Source: Phyllobacterium trifolii
Lineage (GTDB): Bacteria; Pseudomonadota; Alphaproteobacteria; Rhizobiales; Rhizobiaceae
NCBI RefSeq assembly: GCF_014192095.1
Contig: NZ_JACHXN010000005.1
Span: 107,944-171,943, forward strand
DNA length: 64,000 nt
Reading direction: 5' to 3'
In this document: positions 38,766 to 47,757 of the stretch, one piece after another
Numbering within the stretch: the first letter of the stretch is position 1
How the letters are laid out: the number at the start of each line of letters is the position of its first letter
Translations under genes and position numbers: made by a program
The notes under the pieces: model-generated
What the model was told of the DNA's origin: nothing
The model's input: only the letters and a program-made list of their open reading frames with translations
Database searches by the model: none

Positions 38766-39344
38766 ATGATAAAGCGCAATGACAAACGCGAAATTCTGAT
38801 TGCTACGGCGGCCGGATTGTTCTGGCGACAGGGTTATGCGACGACGAGTCTGGCTGATATCGCAACGGATTCTGGCGTGCCACTTGGGAATATCTACTAT
38901 TACTTCAAGAGCAAGGCTGAACTGGCGCTTGGTGTCGCCGATATCTTCGTGGCCGAGACTGAAGGTATGCTGGCGGAAATCACAGACGCCGACCAGAATC
39001 CGCGTACACGTTTAAAGCTTCTTATCGAGAAACTTGCTCACTCACTCAAAAGCCGGGTGGAGCATGGATGTCCGATTGCTCTGGGAATTCGGGACTTCAG
39101 ACATGAATCGCCTGAAGCCGCGGGGCGGGCCGCCGAGACGTTCAGTTTGCTCATCGGTTTCATAGGGAGAGAACTCGGCCGTTCCGGTATTCGCCCTTCG
39201 AGCGCCTTGGGCATAGCACGCAATGCGGTGGCGGAATGGCAAGGTGGAATCATGCTCGCCCATGGTTTGAACGACTCGGCTGTTCTGGTCGAGAGTTTCC
39301 GGCGAATGGAACGATTATTGGTCGCAGGGACCGCTCGGTCCTGA
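38766..39344 (+). CDS. TetR-family transcriptional regulator
   Basis: Repressor-type regulator of 192 residues. The N-terminal helix-turn-helix is at about 8-55 (TTSLADIATDSGVPLGNIYYYFKSKAEL). The C-terminal ligand domain starts near 75 and contains Cys at HGCPIALGIRDF. No obvious target gene adjoins it: upstream is Trm112, downstream a zincin in the same direction 70 bp away. The 22 bp palindrome just before its start suggests self-control. The inducer is unknown. Confidence 0.9.
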   Translation: MIKRNDKREILIATAAGLFWRQGYATTSLADIATDSGVPLGNIYYYFKSKAELALGVADIFVAETEGMLAEITDADQNPRTRLKLLIEKLAHSLKSRVEHGCPIALGIRDFRHESPEAAGRAAETFSLLIGFIGRELGRSGIRPSSALGIARNAVAEWQGGIMLAHGLNDSAVLVESFRRMERLLVAGTARS

Positions 39345-39414
39345 CCGCGATAACGCCCACTCGCATCTGTGGGGCAAAGGCCCTATATGAAGCCAGAAGA
39401 GCTCTCCAGGAGTC

Positions 39415-39840
39415 ATGATGGCCAGAAGTAACCAAACCGCCGACTGGGCCAATCGCCTGTCGCCATCGCTGGGCGAGATCGAATCATTGGCGATCGAGGC
39501 TTATGCACATCTACCTGAAACGTTCCGTGCGCTATGCGGCGACATTACAATTCAGGTATCCGAGTTTCCCGACGACCAGATTATCGAGGATATGGGACTC
39601 GAATCGCCCTTCGATTTGCTTGGCCTTTTTGAAGGGACCGGTATCGGGGAGCGGTTTTCCCTGCAAACTGGCGAGCAGCCCAACCGGATCACCATCTACC
39701 GCCGTGCCGTTCTGGACTACTGGGCGGAATATGAGGAAGCGCTTGGCGACATCGTCGCTCACATTCTCATCCACGAAATCGGCCATCATTTCGGTCTGTC
39801 AGACGAGGATATGGAGCGCATAGAGGCAAGCGTAGAATAG
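39415..39840 (+). CDS. metallopeptidase of the minimal zincin family (PF06262)
   Basis: Small protein of 141 residues with a zinc-binding HEIGHHFGLSD motif (His120, Glu121, His124). The family is a minimal zincin fold found widely in bacteria, with no firmly assigned substrate. Two ATGs (39415/39418) follow CCAGGAG. It is convergent with the DUF1737 gene 8 bp away. Confidence 0.9.
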   Translation: MMARSNQTADWANRLSPSLGEIESLAIEAYAHLPETFRALCGDITIQVSEFPDDQIIEDMGLESPFDLLGLFEGTGIGERFSLQTGEQPNRITIYRRAVLDYWAEYEEALGDIVAHILIHEIGHHFGLSDEDMERIEASVE

Positions 39841-39848
39841 TGGTTGCT

Positions 39849-40055
39849 CTAGTAATCGCTCAGCTTGATCCCGGGTTCGTAGTCGACGCCATCAATATCC
39901 TTGACCACAGCTTGACCGCATTGCATCACGCCTGTTGCCGAATTAAACGCATAGGTAGGCGAACCATAAATGTGCCAGCCGTTGTTTATGGCTGCCGTCA
40001 CCTTGTGACAGAAACTTGCATCATCGGGGCCTGTTAAAATCCGGTACAATTTCAT
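39849..40055 (-). CDS. DUF1737 domain protein
   Basis: Small protein of 68 residues with KLYRILTGPDDASFCHKVTAA at the start and INNGWHIYGSPTYAF in the middle, the DUF1737 pattern. These are small beta-rich proteins of unknown function, often listed as quorum-sensing or ribosome-associated without proof. It lies 47 bp after the CitE-like gene and could share its transcript. Confidence 0.85.
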   Translation of the reverse strand: MKLYRILTGPDDASFCHKVTAAINNGWHIYGSPTYAFNSATGVMQCGQAVVKDIDGVDYEPGIKLSDY

Positions 40056-40102
40056 GTGAGGTTTCTTTCCCTAATCTACGCCGAGATCAGCCAACGCCGA
40101 TT

Positions 40103-40975
40103 TCATTTTTCGCCGATTATGTCGAGTTTTGCCAGTAGCTTTTTTGCCATTTCGAGGTGCAGGCGTTCCACCATCTTGCCATTCAGCGAAGTGACGCCCT
40201 TATCAAGGTTCTCCCGATTGGAGAATGCCTCAACGATCAACCTGGCTTCTGCGACAGAGCTCGTGTCGGGAAAGAAGGACGTGTTTGCCGTTTCAATCTG
40301 TGATGGATGAATCAGGGATTTTCCGTCGAAACCCATCCGAACGGCCTCGGTGCATTCGGCCGCAAACCCGTCGAGGTCGGAGAAGTCGTTGTAAACGCCG
40401 TCGATGATATCGAGCTTTCCAGCTTTGGCACACAACAGAACTTGCATGAGCCATGGCATTAGAGCGCCGCGCCCTTTCGTGCCGGTTTCCTTCGAAATAT
40501 CGTTGGTCCCGATGACAAAACACTCGAGCCGCGCCGTCGATCGCAATCCAAGCTCGGCGATTTCATCGGCATTGAGAATCCCGCGCGGCGTTTCGATCAT
40601 CGCCCAGAGACGAATGCCCTCGGAAGCATCGGTCTCTTCGAGAATTTCGGCAACGCCAGTGACATCCTGCGGAGTCTCCACCTTGGGCAGGAGGATAGCG
40701 TCAGGTCTGCAGGCACGAGCAGCAAGCAAATCCTCGGCGCCCCATTCGCTCGCAAGGCCATTAATGCGGACAACGCGTTCGGCTTTGCTTTGGGGATAGG
40801 TGAGGAAGTATTCCCGCAACGCCTCGCGCGCGTCCTCCTTGACGTCGGGGGCTACGGCATCCTCCAGATCGAAGATGATCGCGTCGGCATCAAGCATTGC
40901 CGCTTTGACCAGTGCCCGGTTGTTCGAAGCGGGAACATACAGCACGGATCGGCGAGGGCGGAAAGTCCGGATCAT
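40103..40975 (-). CDS. HpcH/HpaI aldolase/citrate lyase family protein (CitE-like)
   Basis: Beta/alpha-barrel lyase of 290 residues. RSVLYVPASNNRALVKAAMLDADAII, FDLEDAV with metal-binding acidic residues, VRINGL and LWAMIETPRGILNA are the CitE/malyl-CoA lyase signature. There are no citF/citD partners, so it is not a citrate lyase complex. Malyl-CoA lyase, methylmalyl-CoA lyase or malyl-CoA thioesterase are all possible. It is divergent from leuD. Confidence 0.87.
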   Translation of the reverse strand: MIRTFRPRRSVLYVPASNNRALVKAAMLDADAIIFDLEDAVAPDVKEDAREALREYFLTYPQSKAERVVRINGLASEWGAEDLLAARACRPDAILLPKVETPQDVTGVAEILEETDASEGIRLWAMIETPRGILNADEIAELGLRSTARLECFVIGTNDISKETGTKGRGALMPWLMQVLLCAKAGKLDIIDGVYNDFSDLDGFAAECTEAVRMGFDGKSLIHPSQIETANTSFFPDTSSVAEARLIVEAFSNRENLDKGVTSLNGKMVERLHLEMAKKLLAKLDIIGEK

Positions 40976-41132
40976 TCAGCTGTTTTGCCTCGATCAGACC
41001 GTCAAGACAAGGGCAATCACAAGGGATTGAGGACTTCGGCTCAAAGTGCCACAGGCGAAAAGCTTTGATTCAAGGTAAAGCTGGTGTAAAGCGAAACGCA
41101 AAGTCATTACCCAATATCTACAGGCAGATATC

Positions 41133-41738
41133 ATGGACAAATTCACCAAGCTCACCGGCGTCGCAGCTCCGCTGCCGATCATCAACGTCGATACCGACAT
41201 GATCATTCCGAAGGACTACCTGAAGACGATCAAGCGCACGGGTCTTGGGACCGGTCTTTTTGCCGAAATGCGTTACAATGAAGATGGCTCGGAAAACCCC
41301 GATTTTGTTCTCAATAAGCCAGCCTATCGCAAGGCGCAGATCCTTGTCGCCGGCGATAATTTCGGGTGCGGCTCCAGCCGTGAACATGCGCCATGGGCCC
41401 TTCTGGATTTTGGCATCCGCTGTGTAATTTCGACCAGTTTTGCCGACATTTTTTACAATAACTGCTTCAAGAACGGCATTTTGCCGATCCGGGTCAGCCA
41501 GGAAGATCTCGACAAGCTGATGGATGACGCGCAGCGCGGTGCAAATGCGACAATTTCCATCGATCTCGAAGAAATGACGATCAAGGGCCCGGATGGCGGC
41601 ACGATCACTTTCGAACTTGATGAGTTCCGCCGCTACTGCATGCTCAATGGTCTCGACGATATCGGCCTGACCATGGAAAAGGCGACGAAGATCGACAATT
41701 TCGAAGCGGCCAATGCCGAAAAGCATCCTTGGGCCTGA
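41133..41738 (+). CDS. leuD: 3-isopropylmalate dehydratase small subunit
   Basis: Small subunit (201 residues) of the iron-sulfur isomerase of leucine synthesis. The swivelling-domain motif [17 protein letters not shown] is intact, with VDTDMIIP at the N-terminus. leuC is not in the window. A terminator-like hairpin separates it from leuB 67 bp on, so leuB may have its own promoter or partial read-through. Confidence 0.96.
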   Translation: MDKFTKLTGVAAPLPIINVDTDMIIPKDYLKTIKRTGLGTGLFAEMRYNEDGSENPDFVLNKPAYRKAQILVAGDNFGCGSSREHAPWALLDFGIRCVISTSFADIFYNNCFKNGILPIRVSQEDLDKLMDDAQRGANATISIDLEEMTIKGPDGGTITFELDEFRRYCMLNGLDDIGLTMEKATKIDNFEAANAEKHPWA

Positions 41739-41756
41739 AACCAGTTTCCTAATCTG

Positions 41757-41782
41757 AAAGCCCGGTTTTCCGGGCTTTTTTC
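41757..41782 (+). terminator. hairpin terminator between leuD and leuB
   Basis: AAAGCCCGG, TTTT loop, CCGGGCTTT and a run of Ts. It lies only about 24 bases before the leuB start, so it could also act as an attenuator. Confidence 0.8.
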
Positions 41783-41805
41783 TGCGTCTTATGTGAGGTT
41801 CTACA

Positions 41806-42918
41806 ATGGCAGCAAAAAAGCTTCTCCTCCTTCCGGGGGATGGTATTGGCCCCGAGGCAATGGCCGAAGTCCGCAAGATCATTGCCTATATGAATGCGGA
41901 ATTGGAGAGTGACTTCTCGCTGGAGGAGGGGCTCGTTGGCGGCTGTGCCTACGATGCACACGGCAAGGCGATCTCCGAGGCCGATATGGCAAAAGCCCTG
42001 GCCGCCGATGCGGTCCTGTTTGGCGCCGTTGGCGGACCAAAATGGGACACCGTCCCCTATGATGTGCGCCCCGAGGCGGGTCTTCTACGCCTTCGCAAGG
42101 ACATGGAGCTCTTTGCCAATCTGCGGCCGGCGATTTGCTATCCGGCGCTTGCCGATTCATCGTCCTTGAAGAAGGAAATCGTCGAAGGTCTCGACATACT
42201 GATCGTCCGCGAACTGACCGGTGGCGTCTATTTCGGCGAACCCAAGGAAATTCGCGACCTTGGTAACGGCCAGAAGCGCGGCATCGATACACAGGTCTAT
42301 GACACCTATGAGATCGAGCGTATCTCTGGCGTTGCCTTTGAGCTGGCGCGGACACGCGCCAACAAGGTGACGTCGATGGAAAAGCGCAACGTCATGATGT
42401 CGGGCGTTTTGTGGAATGAAGTGGTCACGGCTACCCACAAGGCGAAATACTCAGATGTAAAACTCGAACACATGCTGGCCGATGCCGGCGGCATGCAGCT
42501 CGTCCGCTGGCCCAAACAGTTCGACGTCATTGTCACTGATAATCTGTTTGGTGACATGCTTTCCGATATCGCGGCAATGCTTACGGGTTCGCTCGGCATG
42601 CTGCCGTCGGCTTCACTCGGTGCGCCCGACGCCAAGACTGGCAAGCGCAAGGCGCTTTATGAGCCGGTTCACGGCTCGGCGCCGGATATTGCCGGGACAG
42701 GCGCAGCCAACCCGATTGCCATGATCGCGTCGTTCGCAATGTGTTTGCGATACTCGTTCAATATGGTCGCCGAAGCTGACAGGTTGGAGGCGGCCATAGC
42801 TGGCGTGCTCGACGATGGGCTTCGTACGGGGGATATCATGTCGGAAGGCAAGACCAAAATCGGGACCGTCGAAATGGGCGATGCAATTCTCGCCAAGTTC
42901 CGGGCTCTAGCAATGTGA
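41806..42918 (+). CDS. leuB: 3-isopropylmalate dehydrogenase
   Basis: NAD-dependent oxidative decarboxylase of leucine synthesis. It has 370 residues with [10 protein letters not shown] at the N-terminus, the substrate-binding arginines in [16 protein letters not shown], and the metal-binding [10 protein letters not shown]. The loop that selects isopropylmalate ([13 protein letters not shown]) is present. A long bidirectional terminator follows. Confidence 0.97.
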   Translation: MAAKKLLLLPGDGIGPEAMAEVRKIIAYMNAELESDFSLEEGLVGGCAYDAHGKAISEADMAKALAADAVLFGAVGGPKWDTVPYDVRPEAGLLRLRKDMELFANLRPAICYPALADSSSLKKEIVEGLDILIVRELTGGVYFGEPKEIRDLGNGQKRGIDTQVYDTYEIERISGVAFELARTRANKVTSMEKRNVMMSGVLWNEVVTATHKAKYSDVKLEHMLADAGGMQLVRWPKQFDVIVTDNLFGDMLSDIAAMLTGSLGMLPSASLGAPDAKTGKRKALYEPVHGSAPDIAGTGAANPIAMIASFAMCLRYSFNMVAEADRLEAAIAGVLDDGLRTGDIMSEGKTKIGTVEMGDAILAKFRALAM

Positions 42919-42937
42919 TACCGTAGTCTGGACAAAC

Positions 42938-42973
42938 AAAAAGCCCGGCATGAGAAATCATGCCGGGCTTTTT
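42938..42973. terminator. bidirectional terminator between leuB and the MHS transporter
   Basis: Perfect 16 bp stem (AAAAAGCCCGGCATGA and its complement) with a GAAA loop; A and T runs on both ends. Confidence 0.95.
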
Positions 42974-42984
42974 AGTTTACCGGG

Positions 42985-44871
42985 TTACTTAATGTCGTGG
43001 AGATCGACTCCCTTGGTATCGCGGACAAAGATGAGGCCGATTATCAGGGTCATGGCTGCAACGATGATCGGATACCACAGGCCGTAGTAGATATCGCCCT
43101 TGAACGCGCTCATTGCGAAGACAGTCGCCGGAAGCAGGCCACCGAACCAGCCATTACCAATATGATAGGGCAAGGACATGCCGGTGTAGCGGATCCGGGT
43201 TGGGAACATCTCGACGAGGATTGCGGCAATGGGACCATAAACCATTGTCACATAGAGCACGAGCACGAACAAGATCGCGATTACTTTCGTCCAGTTGACA
43301 GCGGCCGGATCGGCAACCATCTTGAATGCGCCTGCGCCTGGAACACTATAGACTGGCACCTCGGTTGTACCGGCGGCCTCTTCCGCGGTCAGTAACTTGT
43401 CCTTGATCGCTTGATCAACCGGAACGAGCGTCTTTTCGCCAGCCCGGATTGCGGCAGCATCGAGAGCCAATTTCGGGTTGGCCGCGACCAATGCATCCAG
43501 TTTGGAATCGGCGACCTTCACCGGATCACGGACAAGGGGATAGCCGCCGTCTTGAAGTGCGATGTTGACGCTCTTGGCGAAAGTCGCGTCCTTTGCCTTT
43601 GCGTCCGCCCCGGCAGCTGTTGCGTCGTAGGACTCAACCGTTTCCGAGCCGATCTTCACCGTCGCTACTGTGCCCGGTGTAGCGGTCGCAACAACGTCAT
43701 ACGGTACCGAGTTCCGGGTCAGGAATGATGTCGCGATATCGCAGGACGTGGTGAACTTTGCCGTGCCAGTCGGGTTGAACTGGAACTTGCAGTCGCCAGG
43801 TGCAGCTGTCACGGTCGCACGAACGTTTTGCTGTGCCGCGGCAAGTGCAGGGTTTGCCGCCCAGGTCAGCGCCTTGAACAGCGGGAAGTAGGTGACGATA
43901 GCGAGCGCCAATCCAGCCATGATGATCGGCTTGCGGCCAATCTTGTCTGACAGCCAGCCGAAGAACACGAAGAAGCCGGTGCCAAGCAGAAGGGCGATGG
44001 CGATCATGATGTTAACCGCCTGCCCGTCGACCTTCAAAACGTTCTGCAGGAAGAACAATGCGTAGAACTGGCCGCAATACCACACAACGGCCTGGCCTGC
44101 CGTGAGACCCAGGAGTGCGATGAGGGCGATCTTCGCATTTTTCCATTGGCCGAAGGCTTCCGATAGCGGTGCCTTGGAGCCTTTACCCTCCTCCTTCATC
44201 CTTTGGAACGCTGGCGATTCGCTCAGGGACAAACGGATCCAGACGGAAATACCGAGGAGAATAAAAGATAGAATGAATGGAATACGCCAACCCCATGCAG
44301 CAAACGCTTCCTTACCGAGCCAATTCTGAATGATCAGGATGACGATGAGGGAAAGGAAGAGACCAAGTGTTGCTGTGGTCTGAATCCAGGACGTATAGTA
44401 GCCGCGTCTATTGTTTGGCGCGTGTTCAGCGACATACGTTGCTGCGCCGCCATATTCACCGCCGAGAGCTAGTCCCTGCAGCATGCGCAGGGCAATCAGA
44501 ATGATGGGCGCGGCAATACCCCAACTGGCTGAACCTGGAAGAATACCAACAAGGAAGGTTGACAGACCCATGATCATGATGGTGACGAGGAATGTGTATT
44601 TACGGCCGACCAGATCGCCGATGCGCCCGAAAACGAGGGCACCGAATGGCCGAACCAGGAAGCCTGCCGCGAAAGCCAGCAGCGCGAAGATATTGCGCGT
44701 CGCTTCCGGATACTCACTGAAGAAAGCGGTACCGATGAAAGCGGCCAGAGAGCCATAAAGATAAAAATCGTACCATTCAAAAACCGTTCCGAGCGAAGAA
44801 GCGAAGATAACCTTCTTTTCCTCTCTCGTCATACCCCGACTAGAAGTGTCGGCCACAGAAGTGGTTGCCAT
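42985..44871 (-). CDS. MFS transporter, metabolite:H+ symporter (MHS) family, with large periplasmic insert
   Basis: Inner-membrane symporter of 628 residues, against about 430-450 for normal relatives such as ProP or ShiA. The loop 2-3 motif GRIGDLVGRK and loop 8-9 motif GWLSDKIGRKP are intact. Between helices 9 and 10 is an extra polar region of about 190 residues (338-527) with Cys361 and Cys377. By family topology this loop faces the periplasm. The substrate cannot be told (organic acid or osmolyte are typical). GGAGG precedes the start. It is convergent with leuB. Confidence 0.9.
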   Translation of the reverse strand: MATTSVADTSSRGMTREEKKVIFASSLGTVFEWYDFYLYGSLAAFIGTAFFSEYPEATRNIFALLAFAAGFLVRPFGALVFGRIGDLVGRKYTFLVTIMIMGLSTFLVGILPGSASWGIAAPIILIALRMLQGLALGGEYGGAATYVAEHAPNNRRGYYTSWIQTTATLGLFLSLIVILIIQNWLGKEAFAAWGWRIPFILSFILLGISVWIRLSLSESPAFQRMKEEGKGSKAPLSEAFGQWKNAKIALIALLGLTAGQAVVWYCGQFYALFFLQNVLKVDGQAVNIMIAIALLLGTGFFVFFGWLSDKIGRKPIIMAGLALAIVTYFPLFKALTWAANPALAAAQQNVRATVTAAPGDCKFQFNPTGTAKFTTSCDIATSFLTRNSVPYDVVATATPGTVATVKIGSETVESYDATAAGADAKAKDATFAKSVNIALQDGGYPLVRDPVKVADSKLDALVAANPKLALDAAAIRAGEKTLVPVDQAIKDKLLTAEEAAGTTEVPVYSVPGAGAFKMVADPAAVNWTKVIAILFVLVLYVTMVYGPIAAILVEMFPTRIRYTGMSLPYHIGNGWFGGLLPATVFAMSAFKGDIYYGLWYPIIVAAMTLIIGLIFVRDTKGVDLHDIK

Positions 44872-45440
44872 CTCATTTCCTCCCAGAAAACAGCAGTTGA
44901 GCTAAGAACATGACTGGTAACCCCTGTGCCATGTTCTCATCTGTCGACACTACGCATGGTCGTCCGCGGAGCCGATTGCTCCGCCGTTGACAACGCGCTG
45001 GTGAATGTCCTCCGGAATTTCCCCCCAAAGGTCACGCACCCGATAATACGGATGAAGTGTTCACCATATATTGATCAAAGCAAAGCCCGCAGCTTACGTC
45101 AATTGGCGAAAATTGTGCGTAACACGACATATTCTTGTCATTTGCCGAGACAATTGACTCTTTACCGAAACCGCGTACAAGCACAGGCGGACAAGGAGAT
45201 GCCCGCCATGGGTGGCGAATCAACAGCGCTTTTTTTGACGAACGGTTCCGGCAAGCTTGCCGGAGGCATTGACGCGCGTGCTCTTGCCCTTAAAATTTCG
45301 GCCAAACAGACTGCGAAAACGACCACCAAAACGGTCTGATTTCCCTTGGCCTGCTCGCCCCCTCCCGGGTCCGGCCCGGGGGAGAAGACCCGCAGTGGCC
45401 AGCGGGTTTATACAGCAGAGAGGGACAGGAGATATTACAG
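44872..45440. other. 569 bp intergenic region upstream of asd
   Basis: It separates the divergent MHS transporter and asd. No ORF is supported; the 137-codon frame at 44926-45339 has no recognisable protein or ribosome-binding site. An 18 bp perfect palindrome TCCGGCAAGCTTGCCGGA is at 45247-45264. A GC-rich imperfect hairpin lies at 45362-45384, shortly before asd. It must contain promoters for both genes; none is clear. Confidence 0.5.
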
Positions 45441-46475
45441 ATGAGTTTCAAGGTTGCGGTTGTTGGTGCCACAGGCAATGTGGGCCGCGAAATGCTTACA
45501 ATACTGGAGGAGCGTGGCTTTCCGGTCAGCGAAGTCGTGGCGCTCGCCTCGCGCCGTTCACAGGGAACCGAGGTGTCCTTTGGCGACCGGACGCTCAAGG
45601 TCAAAAACCTCGATAACTACGATTTTTCCGATACGGACATTTGCCTCATGTCTGCCGGCGGCAATGTCTCGAAGGAATGGTCGCCGAAGATCGGCGCGCA
45701 GGGTTGCGTTGTCATCGATAACTCCTCCGCATGGCGTTACGATTCAAACGTACCGCTGATCGTGCCGGAAGTTAATCCCGACGCAATTACCGGCTTCACC
45801 AAGAAGAATATCATCGCCAATCCGAACTGCTCGACTGCTCAGCTCGTGGTCGCATTGAAGCCGTTGCATGACAAGGCCAGGATCAAGCGTCTGGTCATCG
45901 CGACCTATCAATCCGTGTCGGGCGCCGGCAAGGACGGCATGGACGAACTGTTTCAGCAGTCGCGGGCGGTATTCGTCGCCGATCCGGTGGAAGCCAAGAA
46001 ATTTACCAAGCGCATTGCTTTCAATGTCATTCCGCACATCGACGTCTTTATGGAAGATGGCTCGACCAAGGAAGAATGGAAGATGGTCGCCGAGACCAAG
46101 AAGATGCTTGATCCGAAGATCAAGCTTACGGCGACCTGCGTCCGTGTACCGGTATTCATCGGTCACTCGGAAGCGGTAAATATCGAATTCGAAAGCCCGA
46201 TGAGTGCCGAGGAAGCCCGCGACATTCTGAGCGATGCGCCCGGATGCCTGGTTGTTGATCGCCACGAGGATGGCGGTTATATCACGCCTTACGAAGCCGC
46301 CGGTGAAGATGCGACTTATATTTCACGTATCCGCGAAGATATTACGGTCGAAAACGGTCTTTCCATTTGGATCGTTTCCGACAACCTGCGCAAGGGTGCG
46401 GCGCTTAATGCGATCCAGATTGCCGAGCTTCTCGTGGCGCGCGGGCTCATTCAGCCGAAAAAGATCGCGGCCTGA
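45441..46475 (+). CDS. asd: aspartate-semialdehyde dehydrogenase
   Basis: NADPH-dependent step shared by lysine, threonine, methionine and diaminopimelate synthesis. It has 344 residues. GATGNVG at 9-15 binds the nucleotide and the catalytic Cys130 is in NPNCSTAQL. The conserved active-site region VSGAGKDG follows. AGGAG precedes the ATG. A terminator shared with convergent ohrR follows. Confidence 0.96.
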   Translation: MSFKVAVVGATGNVGREMLTILEERGFPVSEVVALASRRSQGTEVSFGDRTLKVKNLDNYDFSDTDICLMSAGGNVSKEWSPKIGAQGCVVIDNSSAWRYDSNVPLIVPEVNPDAITGFTKKNIIANPNCSTAQLVVALKPLHDKARIKRLVIATYQSVSGAGKDGMDELFQQSRAVFVADPVEAKKFTKRIAFNVIPHIDVFMEDGSTKEEWKMVAETKKMLDPKIKLTATCVRVPVFIGHSEAVNIEFESPMSAEEARDILSDAPGCLVVDRHEDGGYITPYEAAGEDATYISRIREDITVENGLSIWIVSDNLRKGAALNAIQIAELLVARGLIQPKKIAA

Positions 46476-46497
46476 TCATCAGACATTTGAACTGCAG

Positions 46498-46527
46498 AAG
46501 GGCGCGGGAGACCGCGCCCTTTTATTT
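46498..46527. terminator. terminator between asd and ohrR
   Basis: AAGGGCGCGG, GAGA loop, CCGCGCCCTT, then TTATTTTG. The 3' side overlaps the last codons of convergent ohrR. Confidence 0.88.
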
Positions 46528-46992
46528 TGCCTTGTCGATGCTGGCAATGAGATTGTCGCGCACAGTCATTAATTCGGCGCGTAGGTCTTTTGCTTCGCCC
46601 AGAGTGCAGCCAAAAGCCTGTCCGATTGCAATGGGGATGGCTTCGGCGCGTTTTCGCGTGGTGCGACCGTCATCCGTAAGCCCGATCAGAACCTGACGCT
46701 CATCCACCGTATCGCGGCGTCGTGTGATCAAGCCCGCGCTCTCCAGACGTTTTAGAAGCGGGGTCAGCGTGCCTGAATCGAGGCTGAGCTTTTCCCCGAT
46801 CGATTTAACCGTCTGGTTTTCCCGCTCCCAGAGCACCACCATCACAAGATATTGCGGGTAGGTCAGGCCGAGCGCCGCCAGGCGCGGCTGGTAGGCACGC
46901 GTAACAGCGTTGGCGGTCGAGTAGATGGCGAAGCACAGGAAGTTTTCCAGTTTGAGGAAAGAGTCCGGTGCATTTCCCGATGTTGCGTTCAT
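46522..46992 (-). CDS. ohrR: organic-hydroperoxide-sensing MarR-family repressor OhrR
   Basis: MarR-type regulator of 156 residues with the reactive Cys20 in [11 protein letters not shown], the diagnostic OhrR motif. Partner residues for Cys sensing and the winged helix ([30 protein letters not shown]) are present. Peroxide oxidises the Cys and releases the DNA. It is divergent from ohr, with two AATT-type operators between them. Confidence 0.93.
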   Translation of the reverse strand: MNATSGNAPDSFLKLENFLCFAIYSTANAVTRAYQPRLAALGLTYPQYLVMVVLWERENQTVKSIGEKLSLDSGTLTPLLKRLESAGLITRRRDTVDERQVLIGLTDDGRTTRKRAEAIPIAIGQAFGCTLGEAKDLRAELMTVRDNLIASIDKAK

Positions 46993-47030
46993 TGTTCAGT
47001 ATCCTTCCAAGGCAGTGCAAGATAGCAAAG

Positions 47031-47043
47031 GCAATTGAATTGC
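47031..47043. promoter_or_regulatory. probable OhrR operator, ohrR side
   Basis: GCAATT-G-AATTGC, a perfect 13 bp inverted repeat close to known OhrR boxes (TACAATT-AATTGTA type), 38 bp upstream of the ohrR start. Confidence 0.65.
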
Positions 47044-47085
47044 GCATCATTTAATTTTTCGCCACATATCAAAATATCTATTGCG

Positions 47086-47100
47086 CACAATTTAATTGTG
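47086..47100. promoter_or_regulatory. probable OhrR operator, ohr side
   Basis: CACAATT-T-AATTGTG, a 15 bp inverted repeat around a central T, 43 bp upstream of the ohr start; the better match to the OhrR box. Confidence 0.75.
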
Positions 47101-47143
47101 TGCGATTTAATGCGTGCTGAACAACCAATCTAAGGAACAAGTG

Positions 47144-47566
47144 ATGAGCATTCTCTACACAACGAAGGCGACAGCAACCGGTGGCCGCGAGGGCCGTGCA
47201 GCAAGCGAAGATGGACGCCTGCAAATTACACTTTCAACGCCGAAGGAGCTTGGCGGCAGTGGCGGTGACGGCACCAATCCGGAACAGCTCTTCGGCGCCG
47301 GCTATTCCGCCTGCTTTCTTGGCGCGATCAAATACGTCGCTGGTCAGAAAAAGGTGAAGCTATCCGAGGAGAGCGCTGTCACTGCAACAGTTGGCATTGG
47401 TCCGCGCGAGGACGGCAAGGGCTTTGGGCTCGATGTTGCGCTCGCCATCACTCTGCCAGGCGTGGAGGCTGTGCAGGCTAGGGAAATCGTCGATGCTGCG
47501 CACATTGTTTGCCCTTATTCGGAGGCCACGCGCAGCAACCTCAACGTACGTATATCGATTAATTGA
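47144..47566 (+). CDS. ohr: organic hydroperoxide resistance peroxidase Ohr
   Basis: Thiol peroxidase of 140 residues that reduces organic hydroperoxides using lipoylated proteins. The two catalytic cysteines are Cys57 (YSACFLGAI) and Cys123 (HIVCPYSEATR). The frame is open to 47114, but ATG 47144 after AAGGAACAAG gives the family start. It is controlled by the divergent ohrR. Confidence 0.96.
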   Translation: MSILYTTKATATGGREGRAASEDGRLQITLSTPKELGGSGGDGTNPEQLFGAGYSACFLGAIKYVAGQKKVKLSEESAVTATVGIGPREDGKGFGLDVALAITLPGVEAVQAREIVDAAHIVCPYSEATRSNLNVRISIN

Positions 47567-47757
47567 CACCCGGGGTCGTCGTACTAGGGTTATCCAAGGA
47601 AGTTACACCAAGGGTGATATCCCGTTACATACGGCGTCCCCCGCCACCTTTTCCAACCACCAGCATCAGATACTGGCGCAATTGGGTGGTGGGTTAGCTG
47701 CCCCCAGATGCCCGCGCAACCGGAAATCAAACAAACCAGCGAAAGGATACAACTCCC

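Noticed and set aside
44926-45339. 137-codon frame upstream of asd
   Set aside because: No ribosome-binding site or recognisable domain, and it spans the palindrome and likely promoters.
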